A stretch of DNA of 64,000 bases from Micromonospora noduli (GCF_003264365.1 NZ_PYAK01000009.1:124001-188000), one strand, 5' to 3'; counted from the first letter of the stretch, positions 43,410-53,260 are shown. Notes: a model not told the origin generated them from the letters alone. A program made the numbers and translations.

Positions 43410-44699
43410 TCAGGGGCTGGTGCAGGTGACGTTGCTGGGTGCGGTGGCACCGTTGCCCGTGGCGGTGAACCCGAAGGTGGTTGAGGCGCTCGGGCCAACT
43501 GTGCCGTTGTAGGCGGCGTTCTTGACGGTGACGCTGCCGGTGGTGCCCGTGTTGGTGCCGCTCCAGAGACTGCTGATGGCCTGACCACTGGCCAGGGTCA
43601 GGCCCACCGTCCAGCCGTTCAGGGGCGCGGTGGAGCTGTTGGTCACTGTCACCTCAGCCTGGAAGCCGCCGGGCCAGGTGTTGATCGTTCGGTAGGTGGC
43701 AGTGCAGGTGCCGGGCTCCCCGGTCGGCGGCGGGGTGGTTGGCGGCGGGTCCGTGGGCGGCGGGTCGGTCGGCGGTGGGGTCGTCGGAGGCGTGGTCGAC
43801 TCGAACTGGCTGAAGAACCTCCAGATCTCCCCCGAGGTCCAGGTCCGCGAGTCGTTGGGGCTGCCCGACCCGTCGACCGGACTGGGGGTGTGGTCCCCGT
43901 CGAACGCCGCCCACTGCACCGGGTAGCCGACCCGGCATCCCGAGTAGGCGGTGGTGATGTGGGTGAGGCTGCCCCGGCTCGGCTCACGCGGGCTCTGCGC
44001 GGTGCAGCCGTTGTTTCGCACGAACGTGTCGCGCAGTTGCCGACCCTGGGAAATGTTCAGCACGCTGTCGTAGATGCCGTGGATGCCGAAGTAGGCGACC
44101 GGCTGCGTGCCCCCGTTGCATCCGCTGAGGTTGGCACCGGATATGACGGTGACCGCGCGGATGACAGTGGGCCGGGCACAGGCCACCGCGTAGCTCATCG
44201 CCCCGCCGTAGCTCCAGCCCAGGGCGAAGCGCTGCGTGGTATCCACGCACAGGTCGTTCTCGACCTGCCGGGAGATGTCGTCGAAGAGGGTCAGGTCCCG
44301 ACCATTGGTGTTGGCCCAGCCGGCGTTGAGACCCTGCGGAGCAACGAAGATCGCGCTGTTGTTCGACAACGGCTGGAGCCCGTAGTAACCGGCCGAGGTG
44401 ACGTTGTTGGCCGAGCCGTTCAACCAGTGGAAGCCGAAAATCAGCCGGTAGGGGCGGTTCCGGTCGTACCCGTCCGGGATCCGCAGGTTGTACGTACGAC
44501 TCTGGCCGCTGCTCTGAATCGTCCGCGTCCCGCTGGCGAGTGTGGGGGCCTTGCCGCAGCCGGCGGTCGCCGCGAGGGTGCCGTTGGTCGCGGCCACCGC
44601 CGTCGCACCGAAGCCGCCGCTCAACGCGCCGCCGGTGGTGGCCGCGAGGAGAAGCGCCGCGGCCGCGATGGATGGGAGGAAAAACCTACGTCTGAGCAT
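43410..44699 (-). CDS. Secreted polysaccharide esterase (LpqC/PHB-depolymerase fold) with CBM2
   Basis: 429 residues. Signal peptide (RRRFFLPSIAAAALLLAATTG), alpha/beta-hydrolase esterase domain (IPDGYDRNRPYRLIFGFHW; nucleophile GWSYGG; histidine in DGDHTP), a Pro/Thr/Asp linker, then a CBM2 domain (about 335-429). It is likely a feruloyl or acetylxylan esterase acting on plant cell wall, as the CBM2 targets cellulose. ATG after AAGGAG. A LacI-type palindrome lies about 170 bp upstream. Confidence 0.87.
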   Translation of the reverse strand: MLRRRFFLPSIAAAALLLAATTGGALSGGFGATAVAATNGTLAATAGCGKAPTLASGTRTIQSSGQSRTYNLRIPDGYDRNRPYRLIFGFHWLNGSANNVTSAGYYGLQPLSNNSAIFVAPQGLNAGWANTNGRDLTLFDDISRQVENDLCVDTTQRFALGWSYGGAMSYAVACARPTVIRAVTVISGANLSGCNGGTQPVAYFGIHGIYDSVLNISQGRQLRDTFVRNNGCTAQSPREPSRGSLTHITTAYSGCRVGYPVQWAAFDGDHTPSPVDGSGSPNDSRTWTSGEIWRFFSQFESTTPPTTPPPTDPPPTDPPPTTPPPTGEPGTCTATYRTINTWPGGFQAEVTVTNSSTAPLNGWTVGLTLASGQAISSLWSGTNTGTTGSVTVKNAAYNGTVGPSASTTFGFTATGNGATAPSNVTCTSP

Positions 44700-44870
44700 T
44701 GCTTGGGCTCCTTGCCGTTCGGCGACCAACCGTGGTCGCCAGGCATCGACGGGGGCCCGGACTGGTCACCGACCGGGAAGGTGGCGGGAGGGGCGGGCCC
44801 CTCGGCGCGTCTTCGCCGGCTGGCTCGGGTGACCGGGAGCGTGCCCTTCACTCCCGGGTGAAAGATAGCA

Positions 44871-44884
44871 TGTTATCGATAACA
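44871..44884. promoter_or_regulatory. LacI-type palindromic operator
   Basis: TGTTATCGATAACA is a perfect 14-bp palindrome with the central CG of LacI-family operators. It sits 26 bp past the decarboxylase stop and upstream of the esterase gene, so it most likely controls the esterase in response to a sugar. Confidence 0.6.
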
Positions 44885-44910
44885 CACCGAGCCGATCGAG
44901 GCTCCCGGGC

Positions 44911-46056
44911 TCACCCTCCGAACGGCCGCGCCGCCCACTCGACGGCCACTTTGTGCAGGTCACCGGTGCGAAAATGCGGGGGCTCGTGCAGCAGGAAGTC
45001 ACGGTGGCTGATGTTCCAGGCGTACGCCCCGGCCATGGCGAAGGCCAGCACGTCGCCCACGCCGATCGGCCCCGCGGTGGCCGACCGGGACAGCACGTCC
45101 TTCGGGGTGCAGAGTTGCCCGACCACTGTGACCGGCCCGCCGTCGGTGCGGGGGCCGCCGACACCCGGCCGCGGGTGCACTGTGAACGGCTGCGCGTGCC
45201 CCTTCGCCGCCGGAGTCCGCAGGTGGTGCGTCCCACCGGCCACCACCACGAACCACTCGCCGTAGGAGCGCTTCACGTCGACGACCTCGGTGAGGTACGC
45301 CCCGCAGTAGGCGGTGACCGACCGGCCCGGCTCGATGCGCAGCCGCACGCCCGGGTGCCTGTCGAGGACGTCCGCCAGGGCCTGGCCGTAGCCCTCCCAG
45401 TCGAACCGCGCGTCCGGGTCGGTGTAGTCGACGGTCATGCCGCCGCCGACGTCGACCTCGGCGGCGTCGACCTCGGCCGCCGCCCAGCCGACCACGGCGG
45501 CGGCGACCGTCGCGGCGAGCGGCGCGTCCAGTCCGCTCGCCAGATGGGCGTGGATTCCGCGTACGTCGATGCCGGCGGGCGGGCGGCGGGCGCACGCGAC
45601 CGCGTCGGCCGGGTCCATGCCGAACGGGCTGGGTCCACCGCCCATGACCAGGCTGGCGCCCGGCGCGTCGACCGGCAGGTTCACCCGCAGCAGCACCTGG
45701 GCCGACCGGCCCGCCGCGGTGGCCAGCGCGCCGAGTCGCGCCAGTTCACTGGGTGACTCGACGTGGATGCGGTGCACCCCGGCGGCGAGAGCGGCGGCGA
45801 GGTCCGCATCGGTCTTGCCCGGCCCGGCGTACGCGGCCGGCGCCCGTCCCGGCAGCACCTCGGCCAGCCTGCGCAGCTCGCCCCGGCTGGCGGCCTCGAA
45901 CCCGTCGACGATCGGGGCGAGGGTTCGCAGCACACCGGGATCAGGGTTGGCCTTGACCGCGTAGAGCAGCTCGACCGGCCGGGGCAGCGCCGCCCGGATG
46001 GCTCGGGCCTGCCCGGCCAGCGCGTCGAGGTCGTGGACGTAGACCGGTCGGGTCAT
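44911..46056 (-). CDS. PLP decarboxylase of the siderophore pathway (SbnH-like)
   Basis: 381 residues, fold-type III (DAP/ornithine decarboxylase) enzyme: PLP lysine in LLYAVKANPD, glycine loop EVDVGGGMTVDY, and the C-terminal catalytic VGQLCTPKDVL. In NIS siderophore loci such enzymes (SbnH in staphyloferrin B) decarboxylate an amino-acid-citrate intermediate. The ATG overlaps the stop of the NIS synthetase by 4 nt, and it is last in the iron-regulated operon. A free diamine-forming decarboxylase is the alternative. Confidence 0.88.
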   Translation of the reverse strand: MTRPVYVHDLDALAGQARAIRAALPRPVELLYAVKANPDPGVLRTLAPIVDGFEAASRGELRRLAEVLPGRAPAAYAGPGKTDADLAAALAAGVHRIHVESPSELARLGALATAAGRSAQVLLRVNLPVDAPGASLVMGGGPSPFGMDPADAVACARRPPAGIDVRGIHAHLASGLDAPLAATVAAAVVGWAAAEVDAAEVDVGGGMTVDYTDPDARFDWEGYGQALADVLDRHPGVRLRIEPGRSVTAYCGAYLTEVVDVKRSYGEWFVVVAGGTHHLRTPAAKGHAQPFTVHPRPGVGGPRTDGGPVTVVGQLCTPKDVLSRSATAGPIGVGDVLAFAMAGAYAWNISHRDFLLHEPPHFRTGDLHKVAVEWAARPFGG

Positions 46057-47651
46057 CGTGGCCCACCCATCGGGTTCGGCACCGGCACGAACGGTGCGGC
46101 CCGGTCGGCGTCGCGCCGCCACCGGACCAGCAGGTTCGCCTTCGCCAGCAGCGGCTTCCCGGTCAGCAGCGCGCGCAGCTCCGCTGGCTCACCGAGGTCG
46201 GCGGCCACCGCCTCGACGACGGCGCGCAACTCCTGCCACAGCCGCACTTCGATTCCCGGCCGCGCGTCGGCGAGAGCCCCGCTGATCCCACCGAGGTGGT
46301 TGACGAACAGGCAGTAGACGATCCGACGGTGGGCGGCCCGGGGACCGTATCGGACCTGCGCCGGGACGCCGTCCGGCCAGGTGCCCCACCGACCGGCGTC
46401 CAGCTTCACCCCCTCCAGGTCGCGCAGCAGCATGCGTACCGGACGGTGATCCCGGTCGAGCACGACGACCACGTTCTGCAGGTGCGCCTCGTGCACGACG
46501 CCGTGGCCGAGCCAGCTGCGCAGCACCGCCGGCACCAGCAGGCCGACGTACGCGCGCCACCACGCCACCGGATCCGATGTCACCAGCGGCGTTGCGGCCA
46601 GCGCCGCCGCCAGCACCGGCGTGTCGCCGGGACGCAGATGCGGGCGCAGACCGCCGCGCAGGATCGTCCCGTACGCCTCGTCCGGGCCGGGGACGTCAAC
46701 AGTGCGGTAGGCGGGCTCGGCGAGCAGCCCCACCCCGTCCGGCAGCGGCACCCGGGCCAGCAGGTCGGTCAGCGCCACCGCTCCGGTGAGTTCGTAGCGG
46801 GCGTTCTTGCGCAGGCAGTTGGTGATCCGCACGTGCAGGCTGGTCTTCACGAACAGGTCGGCCTCGGGGGCGTAGAGGGTACGGACGCTCGCCGTGGGTC
46901 GTACCGGCACACCGGCCGCACCCAGGTCGCGCAGCAGTGGGTGGGTGGGCGGGATCAGCGACAGCTGCCAGGGGTGCACCGGCAGGACGCGGTGCCCGCG
47001 CGGGGGCCGTGGCGGGTCGAGCGCCGCCACCAGCGGATCGAACGGCCCGGCGTCGGCGATCAGGTCGTCCGGTACGGCCAGCCAGTGCAGCCGGAACGCG
47101 GTGCGCAGTTCGGGCGCGTACGCCCGCCAGCTGTCCGGGTCACCGCTGCGCCACTTCGGGGTGGGGTGGTGCGGGTGACCGAAGACCAGCGACTGCTCGG
47201 AGTCGACGTACGCGTCGATGGCCGGCTCACCGGTGGGGGTCGGATCCTCGGCCGGTCGGTCGGCCAGCAGCCGGGCCACTGTGTCCCGGCTGGCCCGGAC
47301 CTGCTCGGCGAACTCGTCGTTGACCAGGCCGGTACGGGCGGTGAGCTCCGCCGCGACCAGGTCGGCCAAGCCGTCCGCGTCCAGGTCTTCCCACCGTCCG
47401 CTGCCGGTGGTGCGTTGGACCGGGCCGGTGTAGCGGTGCGCGCCGAGCGGCGAGGCTCGCGCGACCTCGCAGCGCACTGTGACGTCGAGGTGCCGCAGCA
47501 GCAGCCGGACGGTGCCATCGACCACGGCCGGGGTCCCGTCCGGCTGGGCCAGCTCGCGCAGCAGGCAGCCGAAGACGGCGTGGGCGGCGGCCAGGTCGGC
47601 GCGCTGACCGGTGTCGGTGGCCGGCCGGGAGCGCAACTGCGCGCTCGTCAT
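46053..47651 (-). CDS. NRPS-independent siderophore synthetase 1 (IucA/IucC family)
   Basis: 532 residues. Signature GHPHHPTPKWRSG with DSEQSL before it, then LPVHPWQL, TASVRTLY, KTSLHVRITNCLRKN and the C-terminal FhuF-like domain starting near GVVHEAHLQNVVVVLD. These ATP-dependent enzymes adenylate a carboxylate of citrate or a derivative and condense it with an amine or alcohol. ATGA overlaps join it to both neighbours. Confidence 0.95.
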   Translation of the reverse strand: MTSAQLRSRPATDTGQRADLAAAHAVFGCLLRELAQPDGTPAVVDGTVRLLLRHLDVTVRCEVARASPLGAHRYTGPVQRTTGSGRWEDLDADGLADLVAAELTARTGLVNDEFAEQVRASRDTVARLLADRPAEDPTPTGEPAIDAYVDSEQSLVFGHPHHPTPKWRSGDPDSWRAYAPELRTAFRLHWLAVPDDLIADAGPFDPLVAALDPPRPPRGHRVLPVHPWQLSLIPPTHPLLRDLGAAGVPVRPTASVRTLYAPEADLFVKTSLHVRITNCLRKNARYELTGAVALTDLLARVPLPDGVGLLAEPAYRTVDVPGPDEAYGTILRGGLRPHLRPGDTPVLAAALAATPLVTSDPVAWWRAYVGLLVPAVLRSWLGHGVVHEAHLQNVVVVLDRDHRPVRMLLRDLEGVKLDAGRWGTWPDGVPAQVRYGPRAAHRRIVYCLFVNHLGGISGALADARPGIEVRLWQELRAVVEAVAADLGEPAELRALLTGKPLLAKANLLVRWRRDADRAAPFVPVPNPMGGPR

Positions 47652-49276
47652 CGTGTCTCCCGGAGGTAGTTCGGGCCGGTGCGAAGGTAGTACTTGTTGA
47701 TGTCGGCGCAGCCCAGCCGCTGTTTGGGTAGCAGGGTGCCGGCGGTGAGCATTGCCTTGATCGGCAACTGGGTGGCGTGCAGGACCCGATCGGTGAAGGC
47801 CCGCGCCGCCGGTCCGTCGCCCCACCGGTCGCGGGCGGCGCCGAGCCGGGGCACCAGCGCCTCGGCGGGTGTCGGCACGGGCAGTCCCCGGGCTGCCAGG
47901 GCGATCAGGGGCGCGGCCGCGGCCAGGTGCAGGGTGATGGTGATGAACACGTCGGCCAACTCGTGCGTGTCGCGCGCCCACATCCGGTCGTCGTGCAGGG
48001 CGAGACCGTTCGGGCCGTCGTGCCGCCGGTCGAGCCGGGCGCCGTCGTTGTCCTTGTAGAGCAGGCCGACAGTGCCGTCCGGGTGCACGAGCAGGTGGAT
48101 GTTCTGCGGATGCGCCTCCAGCGCGATCCCGTGGCGTAGCCAGAGGAAGACGTGCCAGTCGAGCAGCAGGTCCAGGTAGGACTCCAGCAGCGCGACGGGC
48201 CGCTGCGGGCTGATCCGTTCGAGGACCGTGCCCGCCACCGGGTCGGCTGCGGCGAGGGCCGCGACCGGCACCACCTGGACTCCGGCCAGGTCGCGTGGAA
48301 ATCGGCGCAGCAGGAAACCGCGCCGCTCGTCGCCGTCGACGTGCGCCCAGGTGCTCTCGTCGGTGTGCCGGATCCGACCGGCGAAGCTGGGTTCGGCGGC
48401 GGCGATCCGGTCGAGCAGCGCGGCGACGGCCGCGCCGTCGGCGAGCGAGCCCGCTTGCAGCGTGCGGCGGTTGCGCGCGCCGAGACTCGCGGTCGGCAGC
48501 GGCAGCTTGAGATGCAGGTACGGGTCGTGGCCGAGCGCCACCGTCCGCATGGAGAGGGTGGGGCGCACCGGGGTCACCGGCAGGTCGACCACCGGGAGCG
48601 CGTCGCGGGCCACTGTGATCGGATGGGCTGGCAGCAGCAGCTGATCCGGTCGCGGTGCGCGCGGCCACCACCCTGGCAGCTCGCCCGCGAGTCGGACGTC
48701 GTCGGCCGGGGCGGCGTACCAGCGCAGTGCGAAACGTGGGGCGTGCTCCGGGGCGTACCGGAGCAGTTCGTCGTCGCGCAGACCGTGCCGGCACCGGTCG
48801 GTGGGGTAGACGGGGTGGCCGTGGTGGGCGGCGAGCACGTCGTCCAGGAGCGCCGCCGGCAGGCCGGTCGGGGTGTGCGCGCGTTCGGCCTCCACCTCGG
48901 TGAGCACCCGTGCCCGGTTGCGGGCGGCGAGCCGCCGGGCCCGTAGGTCGGCGTGGCACTCGACGCCGAAGTCCCGCCAGCCGGCCTCGGCCTCGGCGTT
49001 GTCGCGCGGGGCGAGCAGCGTCAACAGGCCGTCCAACGTCTCCGTACGCCGCACGTCGCCGGCGCGGGTCACCAGCAGCACCATCGGCGCGGCACTGCGC
49101 ACTGCCTGCTGGAATCCGTCCGCCCGGACCGGAATGCGCAGTAGACCAGCGGGGTGTGGCACCTGCCACCAGTCGGGTCCGTCCGCTCGGCCGGCGCTGC
49201 GCAGACCGAGGTGATCCTCGCGCAGCAGAGCGTCGAGCACCCGGGCGAAAACCTCCCGCTCGCAGTCGTCGCTCAC
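47648..49276 (-). CDS. NRPS-independent siderophore synthetase 2 (IucA/IucC family)
   Basis: 542 residues from a GTG that overlaps the ATP-grasp stop (GTGA); an ATG 15 nt upstream is possible. Family motifs: GHPVYPTDRCRHGL, LLPAHPITV, RPTLSMRTV, HLKLPLPTASLGARNRRTL and GIALEAHPQNIHLLV. Two different synthetases usually act in turn on the two ends of citrate. Sub-type (A, B or C) not assignable by eye. Confidence 0.94.
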   Translation of the reverse strand: MSDDCEREVFARVLDALLREDHLGLRSAGRADGPDWWQVPHPAGLLRIPVRADGFQQAVRSAAPMVLLVTRAGDVRRTETLDGLLTLLAPRDNAEAEAGWRDFGVECHADLRARRLAARNRARVLTEVEAERAHTPTGLPAALLDDVLAAHHGHPVYPTDRCRHGLRDDELLRYAPEHAPRFALRWYAAPADDVRLAGELPGWWPRAPRPDQLLLPAHPITVARDALPVVDLPVTPVRPTLSMRTVALGHDPYLHLKLPLPTASLGARNRRTLQAGSLADGAAVAALLDRIAAAEPSFAGRIRHTDESTWAHVDGDERRGFLLRRFPRDLAGVQVVPVAALAAADPVAGTVLERISPQRPVALLESYLDLLLDWHVFLWLRHGIALEAHPQNIHLLVHPDGTVGLLYKDNDGARLDRRHDGPNGLALHDDRMWARDTHELADVFITITLHLAAAAPLIALAARGLPVPTPAEALVPRLGAARDRWGDGPAARAFTDRVLHATQLPIKAMLTAGTLLPKQRLGCADINKYYLRTGPNYLRETR

Positions 49277-50442
49277 TCGGCGATGGTCCATTGGAGGTCG
49301 CTGCGGAGGGCGGCCAGCGACTGCCGCACGGTGGTCTCGTCGGGACCGATCCCGTGCAGCACGGCGAGGTAGTCACGGTTCGTGCCGGTGCGTTCGGCGG
49401 CGCGGCCCACCTCGCGCAGCGGACGGCAGCCCAGCCGGACGTCGCCGTGGACGGTGTCGAGTGGGCCCGGCGCGGCGACGAGACGGCCGGACCGGTCCGC
49501 GCAGACGTATTCGACCCGGGCGTAGCGGTCGACCGTGTCGGGCAGGGCGAGGGCGGTCAGCGGCTCGCCGAGGTGCAGCCGGATGACGTACTCGAACAAC
49601 GGCACACCGAGCAGTTCGGCGAGGATCAGGTCCATCCGGTCGCCGATGAGGCGGTAGTTCACCTCGATCAGCCGGACCCTGCCGTCGGAGACGACGTACT
49701 CGGTGTGGCAGGCGCCGAAGCCGACCCCGAGCGCGTCGAGCCGCGCCCGCAGCTGGGCGCGCGCCTGCTCCGCCGGGGGCGACCAGGCGAGGCTCTCCTC
49801 GGTGAAGGTCGGCGGCGGACCGAGGCCGGTGTGCCACCCGCCGAGGGAGGCCAGCTCGGTGCCGTCGCCGAGGGTCTCGAAGGTCCGCAGCTCGCCGGCG
49901 AGGTACTCCTCGACCACCAGTGCCACGTCCGGTCGCCGACCACGGATCTCGGCGACCCGGGCGAGCAGCTCGGCGTGGTCGGCCACCAGGTACGCGTCCT
50001 CACTGGCCACCCCCTCGCGAGGTTTGACCACCGCCGGGAACATCCCGGTCGGCACGTCCGGCGTGGCGCCGGGGTCGACGGTGACGGTGCGTACCAGATC
50101 GAGGCCCGCAGCGGCGATCGCCCGGCGGGCCGCGGCCTTGTCCTTGCAGAGACGGGCGGCGTCCGGGTCCTTGCCGGGCAGGCCGAGCTTTCGGGCGGCG
50201 ATCGCGGTGGCCTCCTGGAGATGGTCGCTGTTGGACAGTAGCGCCACCGCTCGGGTGGGTGCCGCCGCCGCGACCACCGCGGCCGGGTCACGGACCGCGC
50301 AGCGCGCCACCCGCACGCCTGCCGGCCACTCGGCTGGCCGGTCGGTCAGCACGGTCGCCGACAGCCCGAGCGACGCCGCCGCCGGGAGGAACCCGTCCAG
50401 GACTGCGTCGGTGGGGTTGAGCGCGGTCAGGTAGAGCCGCAT
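49273..50442 (-). CDS. ATP-grasp ligase, first gene of siderophore operon
   Basis: 389 residues. N-terminal pre-ATP-grasp domain, then LCKDKAAARRAIAAAGLDLVR, FPAVVKPREGVASED, VVEEYLAGELRTFETLGDG and metal-binding RLIEVNYRLIGDRMDLI. ATP-grasp enzymes of this carboxylate-amine ligase type form amide bonds through acyl-phosphates. ATG after GGAGG, 31 bp downstream of an iron box. Its presence with two IucA/IucC synthetases is not part of the classical aerobactin, staphyloferrin or desferrioxamine gene sets, suggesting an extra amide bond in the product. Confidence 0.88.
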   Translation of the reverse strand: MRLYLTALNPTDAVLDGFLPAAASLGLSATVLTDRPAEWPAGVRVARCAVRDPAAVVAAAAPTRAVALLSNSDHLQEATAIAARKLGLPGKDPDAARLCKDKAAARRAIAAAGLDLVRTVTVDPGATPDVPTGMFPAVVKPREGVASEDAYLVADHAELLARVAEIRGRRPDVALVVEEYLAGELRTFETLGDGTELASLGGWHTGLGPPPTFTEESLAWSPPAEQARAQLRARLDALGVGFGACHTEYVVSDGRVRLIEVNYRLIGDRMDLILAELLGVPLFEYVIRLHLGEPLTALALPDTVDRYARVEYVCADRSGRLVAAPGPLDTVHGDVRLGCRPLREVGRAAERTGTNRDYLAVLHGIGPDETTVRQSLAALRSDLQWTIAE

Positions 50443-50473
50443 ACCGCCTCCGTCGACTACCACGATGTGACTA

Positions 50474-50492
50474 TTAGGGTAGCCTACCCTTA
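50474..50492. promoter_or_regulatory. Iron box (DtxR/IdeR/DmdR operator) of the siderophore biosynthesis operon
   Basis: TTAGGGTAGCCTACCCTTA: 19 bp, with the inner 15 bp a perfect dyad, close to the consensus TTAGGTTAGGCTAACCTAA. It lies between the ATP-grasp ATG and the upstream MFS stop codon. Confidence 0.88.
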
Positions 50493-51992
50493 TTAGACGG
50501 TTTTGATGCGATCTGCCCGGTGCAGCAAGCCGGCGGCAACCAGGCCACCGATCAACACCGCAGCCGCACCCACCAACTGCCCGGTCTCCAGCGCCGAGGC
50601 GAAGGCGACAGTCACGGCCTCCCGTTCGGCCCCTTCGCCGGCGGCGGCGAGAGCCGCCGGAAACGACCCGGCACCGGCCAGGGCCGCCGGCAGCAGGGCC
50701 GCGAACCGGGCGTTCAGCACGGCACCCAGCACCGCGATGCCGAGACTGCTGCCCACCTCGGTCATGGTGCCGTCGACCCCCGCGCCCGCGCCGGCCTTCG
50801 CCGCCGGGATCGCGCTCATCACCGCCTCGACGATGGCCGGATTCGCCAGCGCACAACCGACACCCATGACGAGCAACCCGACCAGCAGCACCCCGTACCC
50901 GTCGGACGGGAAGAGGGTGACCAGCGCGAGTCCGGCAGCGAGCAGCGTCATGCCAACGGCGATGGCGGCCGCCAGGCCGAGCCGACGGATCACGTTCGCG
51001 ACGACGCCGCTGACGTTGAGCAGCACGATGGACAGCGCGAAGGGCGCCATCCGCAGACCGGCCTCCCAGGCGGGGTAACCCCGGACGAACTGGAGGTGCT
51101 GGGTGAGCAGGAACAGCGCGCCGGTGGCGCCGAACGTGATCAGCACGACGCCGGAGATCGCACCGACGAAGCGCCGGTCCCGGAAGAAGCGCATGTCCAG
51201 CATCGGGTGCGCGATCCGTCGTTCCCACCGCACGAAGATCCCGAGCAGGAGTACGCCGCCAACCGCCGCGCCGATCACCTCGGTCGACGCCCACCCGCGC
51301 TCCGGCCCGGAGATGATCGCCCAGACGACCGCGGTCAGGCCGGCGGTGGAGAGCACGGCGCCGAGCACGTCGAGTCGGCCGCCGGCCGGCCCGCGGGACT
51401 CGGGGACCAGCGCGCGACCGACGAGCAGGCAGACCAGCACGATCGGCACGTTCATCAGGAAGATCGCGCCCCACGGCAGATGCGCGAGGATCGTGCCGCC
51501 GATCGGTGGCCCGATGGCGAAGCCCAACGCGCTGGTGGCGGCCCAGATGCCGATCGCCCGGGACCGCTCGGCGGCGTCGAAGACCTGCATCGCCACCGCG
51601 AGCGTCGCGGTTACCAGCAGCGCGCCACCAACACCCATCCCGGCCCGCGCGGCGATCAGCTGCCCGCTGGTGCTGGCCAGACCGGCGGCCAGCGAGCCGA
51701 CCCCGAACAGGACCAGCCCGGCGAGCAGCATCCGACGGCGGCCGTACCGGTCGGCGGCGCTACCGGCGGTGAGCAGCAACCCGGACAGCACCAACGCGTA
51801 CGCGTTGATCATCCACTGCACCTCGGCGGTGCTGGCACCCAACTCGGTGGTGAGCACCGGCACCGCCACTGTCAGCACGGTGTTGTCCAACACCACTACC
51901 AGTTGCGCGACGCACAGCACGGCCAGGATGAGCCATCTCTGTGGCAGTCGTGCTGATGTCGCGGTGTCGGTGGCCGGCTGGACGGTGGTCAC
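50493..51992 (-). CDS. MFS transporter, DHA2 family, likely siderophore exporter
   Basis: 499 residues from a GTG overlapping the previous gene (GTGA). About 14 helices; TM1 LILAVLCVAQLVVVLDNTVLTVAVP is the classic EmrB/QacA opening, followed by motif A GSAADRYGRRRMLLAG. Position in an iron-box-controlled operon with a siderophore-interacting reductase points to export of the NIS siderophore. Confidence 0.9.
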   Translation of the reverse strand: MTTVQPATDTATSARLPQRWLILAVLCVAQLVVVLDNTVLTVAVPVLTTELGASTAEVQWMINAYALVLSGLLLTAGSAADRYGRRRMLLAGLVLFGVGSLAAGLASTSGQLIAARAGMGVGGALLVTATLAVAMQVFDAAERSRAIGIWAATSALGFAIGPPIGGTILAHLPWGAIFLMNVPIVLVCLLVGRALVPESRGPAGGRLDVLGAVLSTAGLTAVVWAIISGPERGWASTEVIGAAVGGVLLLGIFVRWERRIAHPMLDMRFFRDRRFVGAISGVVLITFGATGALFLLTQHLQFVRGYPAWEAGLRMAPFALSIVLLNVSGVVANVIRRLGLAAAIAVGMTLLAAGLALVTLFPSDGYGVLLVGLLVMGVGCALANPAIVEAVMSAIPAAKAGAGAGVDGTMTEVGSSLGIAVLGAVLNARFAALLPAALAGAGSFPAALAAAGEGAEREAVTVAFASALETGQLVGAAAVLIGGLVAAGLLHRADRIKTV

Positions 51993-53260
51993 GCCACCGC
52001 CTTGACGCCGTCCACTGCGGGCTGCTCGGTGGGCTGCTCGGCGGTCGGGCCGACGGCGGGGCCGGGCCGGTGCGGGAATCGCCGCTGGTGGGAGAGGCCG
52101 AGTGCGACCCCGGCGACCACCAGCACGATGGCCGCGACCGCGACCGCCGGATAGCCGACCCGGTCGGCCGCCGCGAGACCGATGGACGCCGCCACGAACG
52201 AGCAGACCAGACCGAACGACGACAGCACTGTGAAGTCGGTGCCGCCGGTGTCGGGCCGGGAGTAGTCCATGTTGACCGTGTACAGCACGACGTTGGCGAT
52301 GGTGTAGGCCACCATGAAGCAGCAGAGCGCGGCGACCGTCCCGCCCAGCGGAGCACTGCCGTTCATCAGCGGCAGCAGCAGCAACGTCGACACGGTGAGC
52401 GCCACGCCTCCGACCACGAGCACCCCACCGCGCCCGAACCGCCCGATCCCGAGCCCCGCGACCAGGCCCGCCACGATGGCCGGGGCGCTGGTCACCACGC
52501 CGGTGACGACGCCGATCCGACCCAACGACCACCCGGCGTCGACCAGCGCCGGGGTGACCAGGGCGTACGCCATGCCCGCGCCGACGTAGACGAGCGGCAC
52601 CACACCGAACGTCCACCACCGGCAGCCCGGCTGGCCGAACACCGACAGCAACGCCCGGTAGGCGGCGCCGACCCGTTCCACCCGATCGGTACGGGGAGGC
52701 TCCCGGAACCGCCACACCACCAGCAGGCCGACCGCCGTCATCGCGGCCAGCAGGCCGATCGCCGGCACCCAGCCGAACTGGTCGTAGACCAGAACGCAGG
52801 CGCCACCGCCGAGCAGGTTGCCGAGGTAGCTCGCGGCGACCTGGATGCCGTTGCCGGTGCCCCGGGCCGAGTCGGCCAGCATCCGGACCGCGACGGCGTC
52901 CACGGCGATGTCCTGGGTGGCCGAGAAGAACACGTACGCGGCGCAGATCGCGATGATCGGGCCGAGCGCGTCGGCCGGGCTGGCGAACGGCAGCAGCGCC
53001 AGCAGGGCGAGCACCAGAGCGGTCTGGAGCACGAGCAGCCAGGAGCGGTAGTGGCCGCGGTGCCGTGAGCCGTACCGGTCGAGGATCGGCGCCCAGAGGA
53101 ACTTGATGGGCCAGATCAGGCCGACGATCTGCAACAGCGCCAACGTGTCCAGCGAGGTGCCGCCGTCGCGCAGGATGGCGGTGAGCCCGACGGTGATGAA
53201 GCCGACGCCGAGGTACTGGGTGACGTACAGCGCGGTGAGGGTGCCGAGCCGGCCCTTCAT
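51989..53260 (-). CDS. MFS transporter (AmpG/RhtX-like), likely siderophore uptake
   Basis: 423 residues, about 12 helices, starting LGTLTALYVTQYLGVGFITVGLTAILR with WPIKFLWAPILDRYG, the pattern of the AmpG/RhtX group. RhtX-type permeases import ferric siderophores or their fragments as single proteins. ATG overlaps the SIP stop by 4 nt. Import rather than export is inferred from the family pattern and from the separate DHA2 pump next to it. Confidence 0.85.
   Translation of the reverse strand: MKGRLGTLTALYVTQYLGVGFITVGLTAILRDGGTSLDTLALLQIVGLIWPIKFLWAPILDRYGSRHRGHYRSWLLVLQTALVLALLALLPFASPADALGPIIAICAAYVFFSATQDIAVDAVAVRMLADSARGTGNGIQVAASYLGNLLGGGACVLVYDQFGWVPAIGLLAAMTAVGLLVVWRFREPPRTDRVERVGAAYRALLSVFGQPGCRWWTFGVVPLVYVGAGMAYALVTPALVDAGWSLGRIGVVTGVVTSAPAIVAGLVAGLGIGRFGRGGVLVVGGVALTVSTLLLLPLMNGSAPLGGTVAALCCFMVAYTIANVVLYTVNMDYSRPDTGGTDFTVLSSFGLVCSFVAASIGLAAADRVGYPAVAVAAIVLVVAGVALGLSHQRRFPHRPGPAVGPTAEQPTEQPAVDGVKAVA

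Noticed and set aside
46053-49376. 1107-residue frame that seems to fuse both NIS synthetases
   Set aside because: Its first half is a frame-shifted shadow of synthetase 2. The true genes overlap by 4 nt in different frames with complete IucA/IucC motifs in each.
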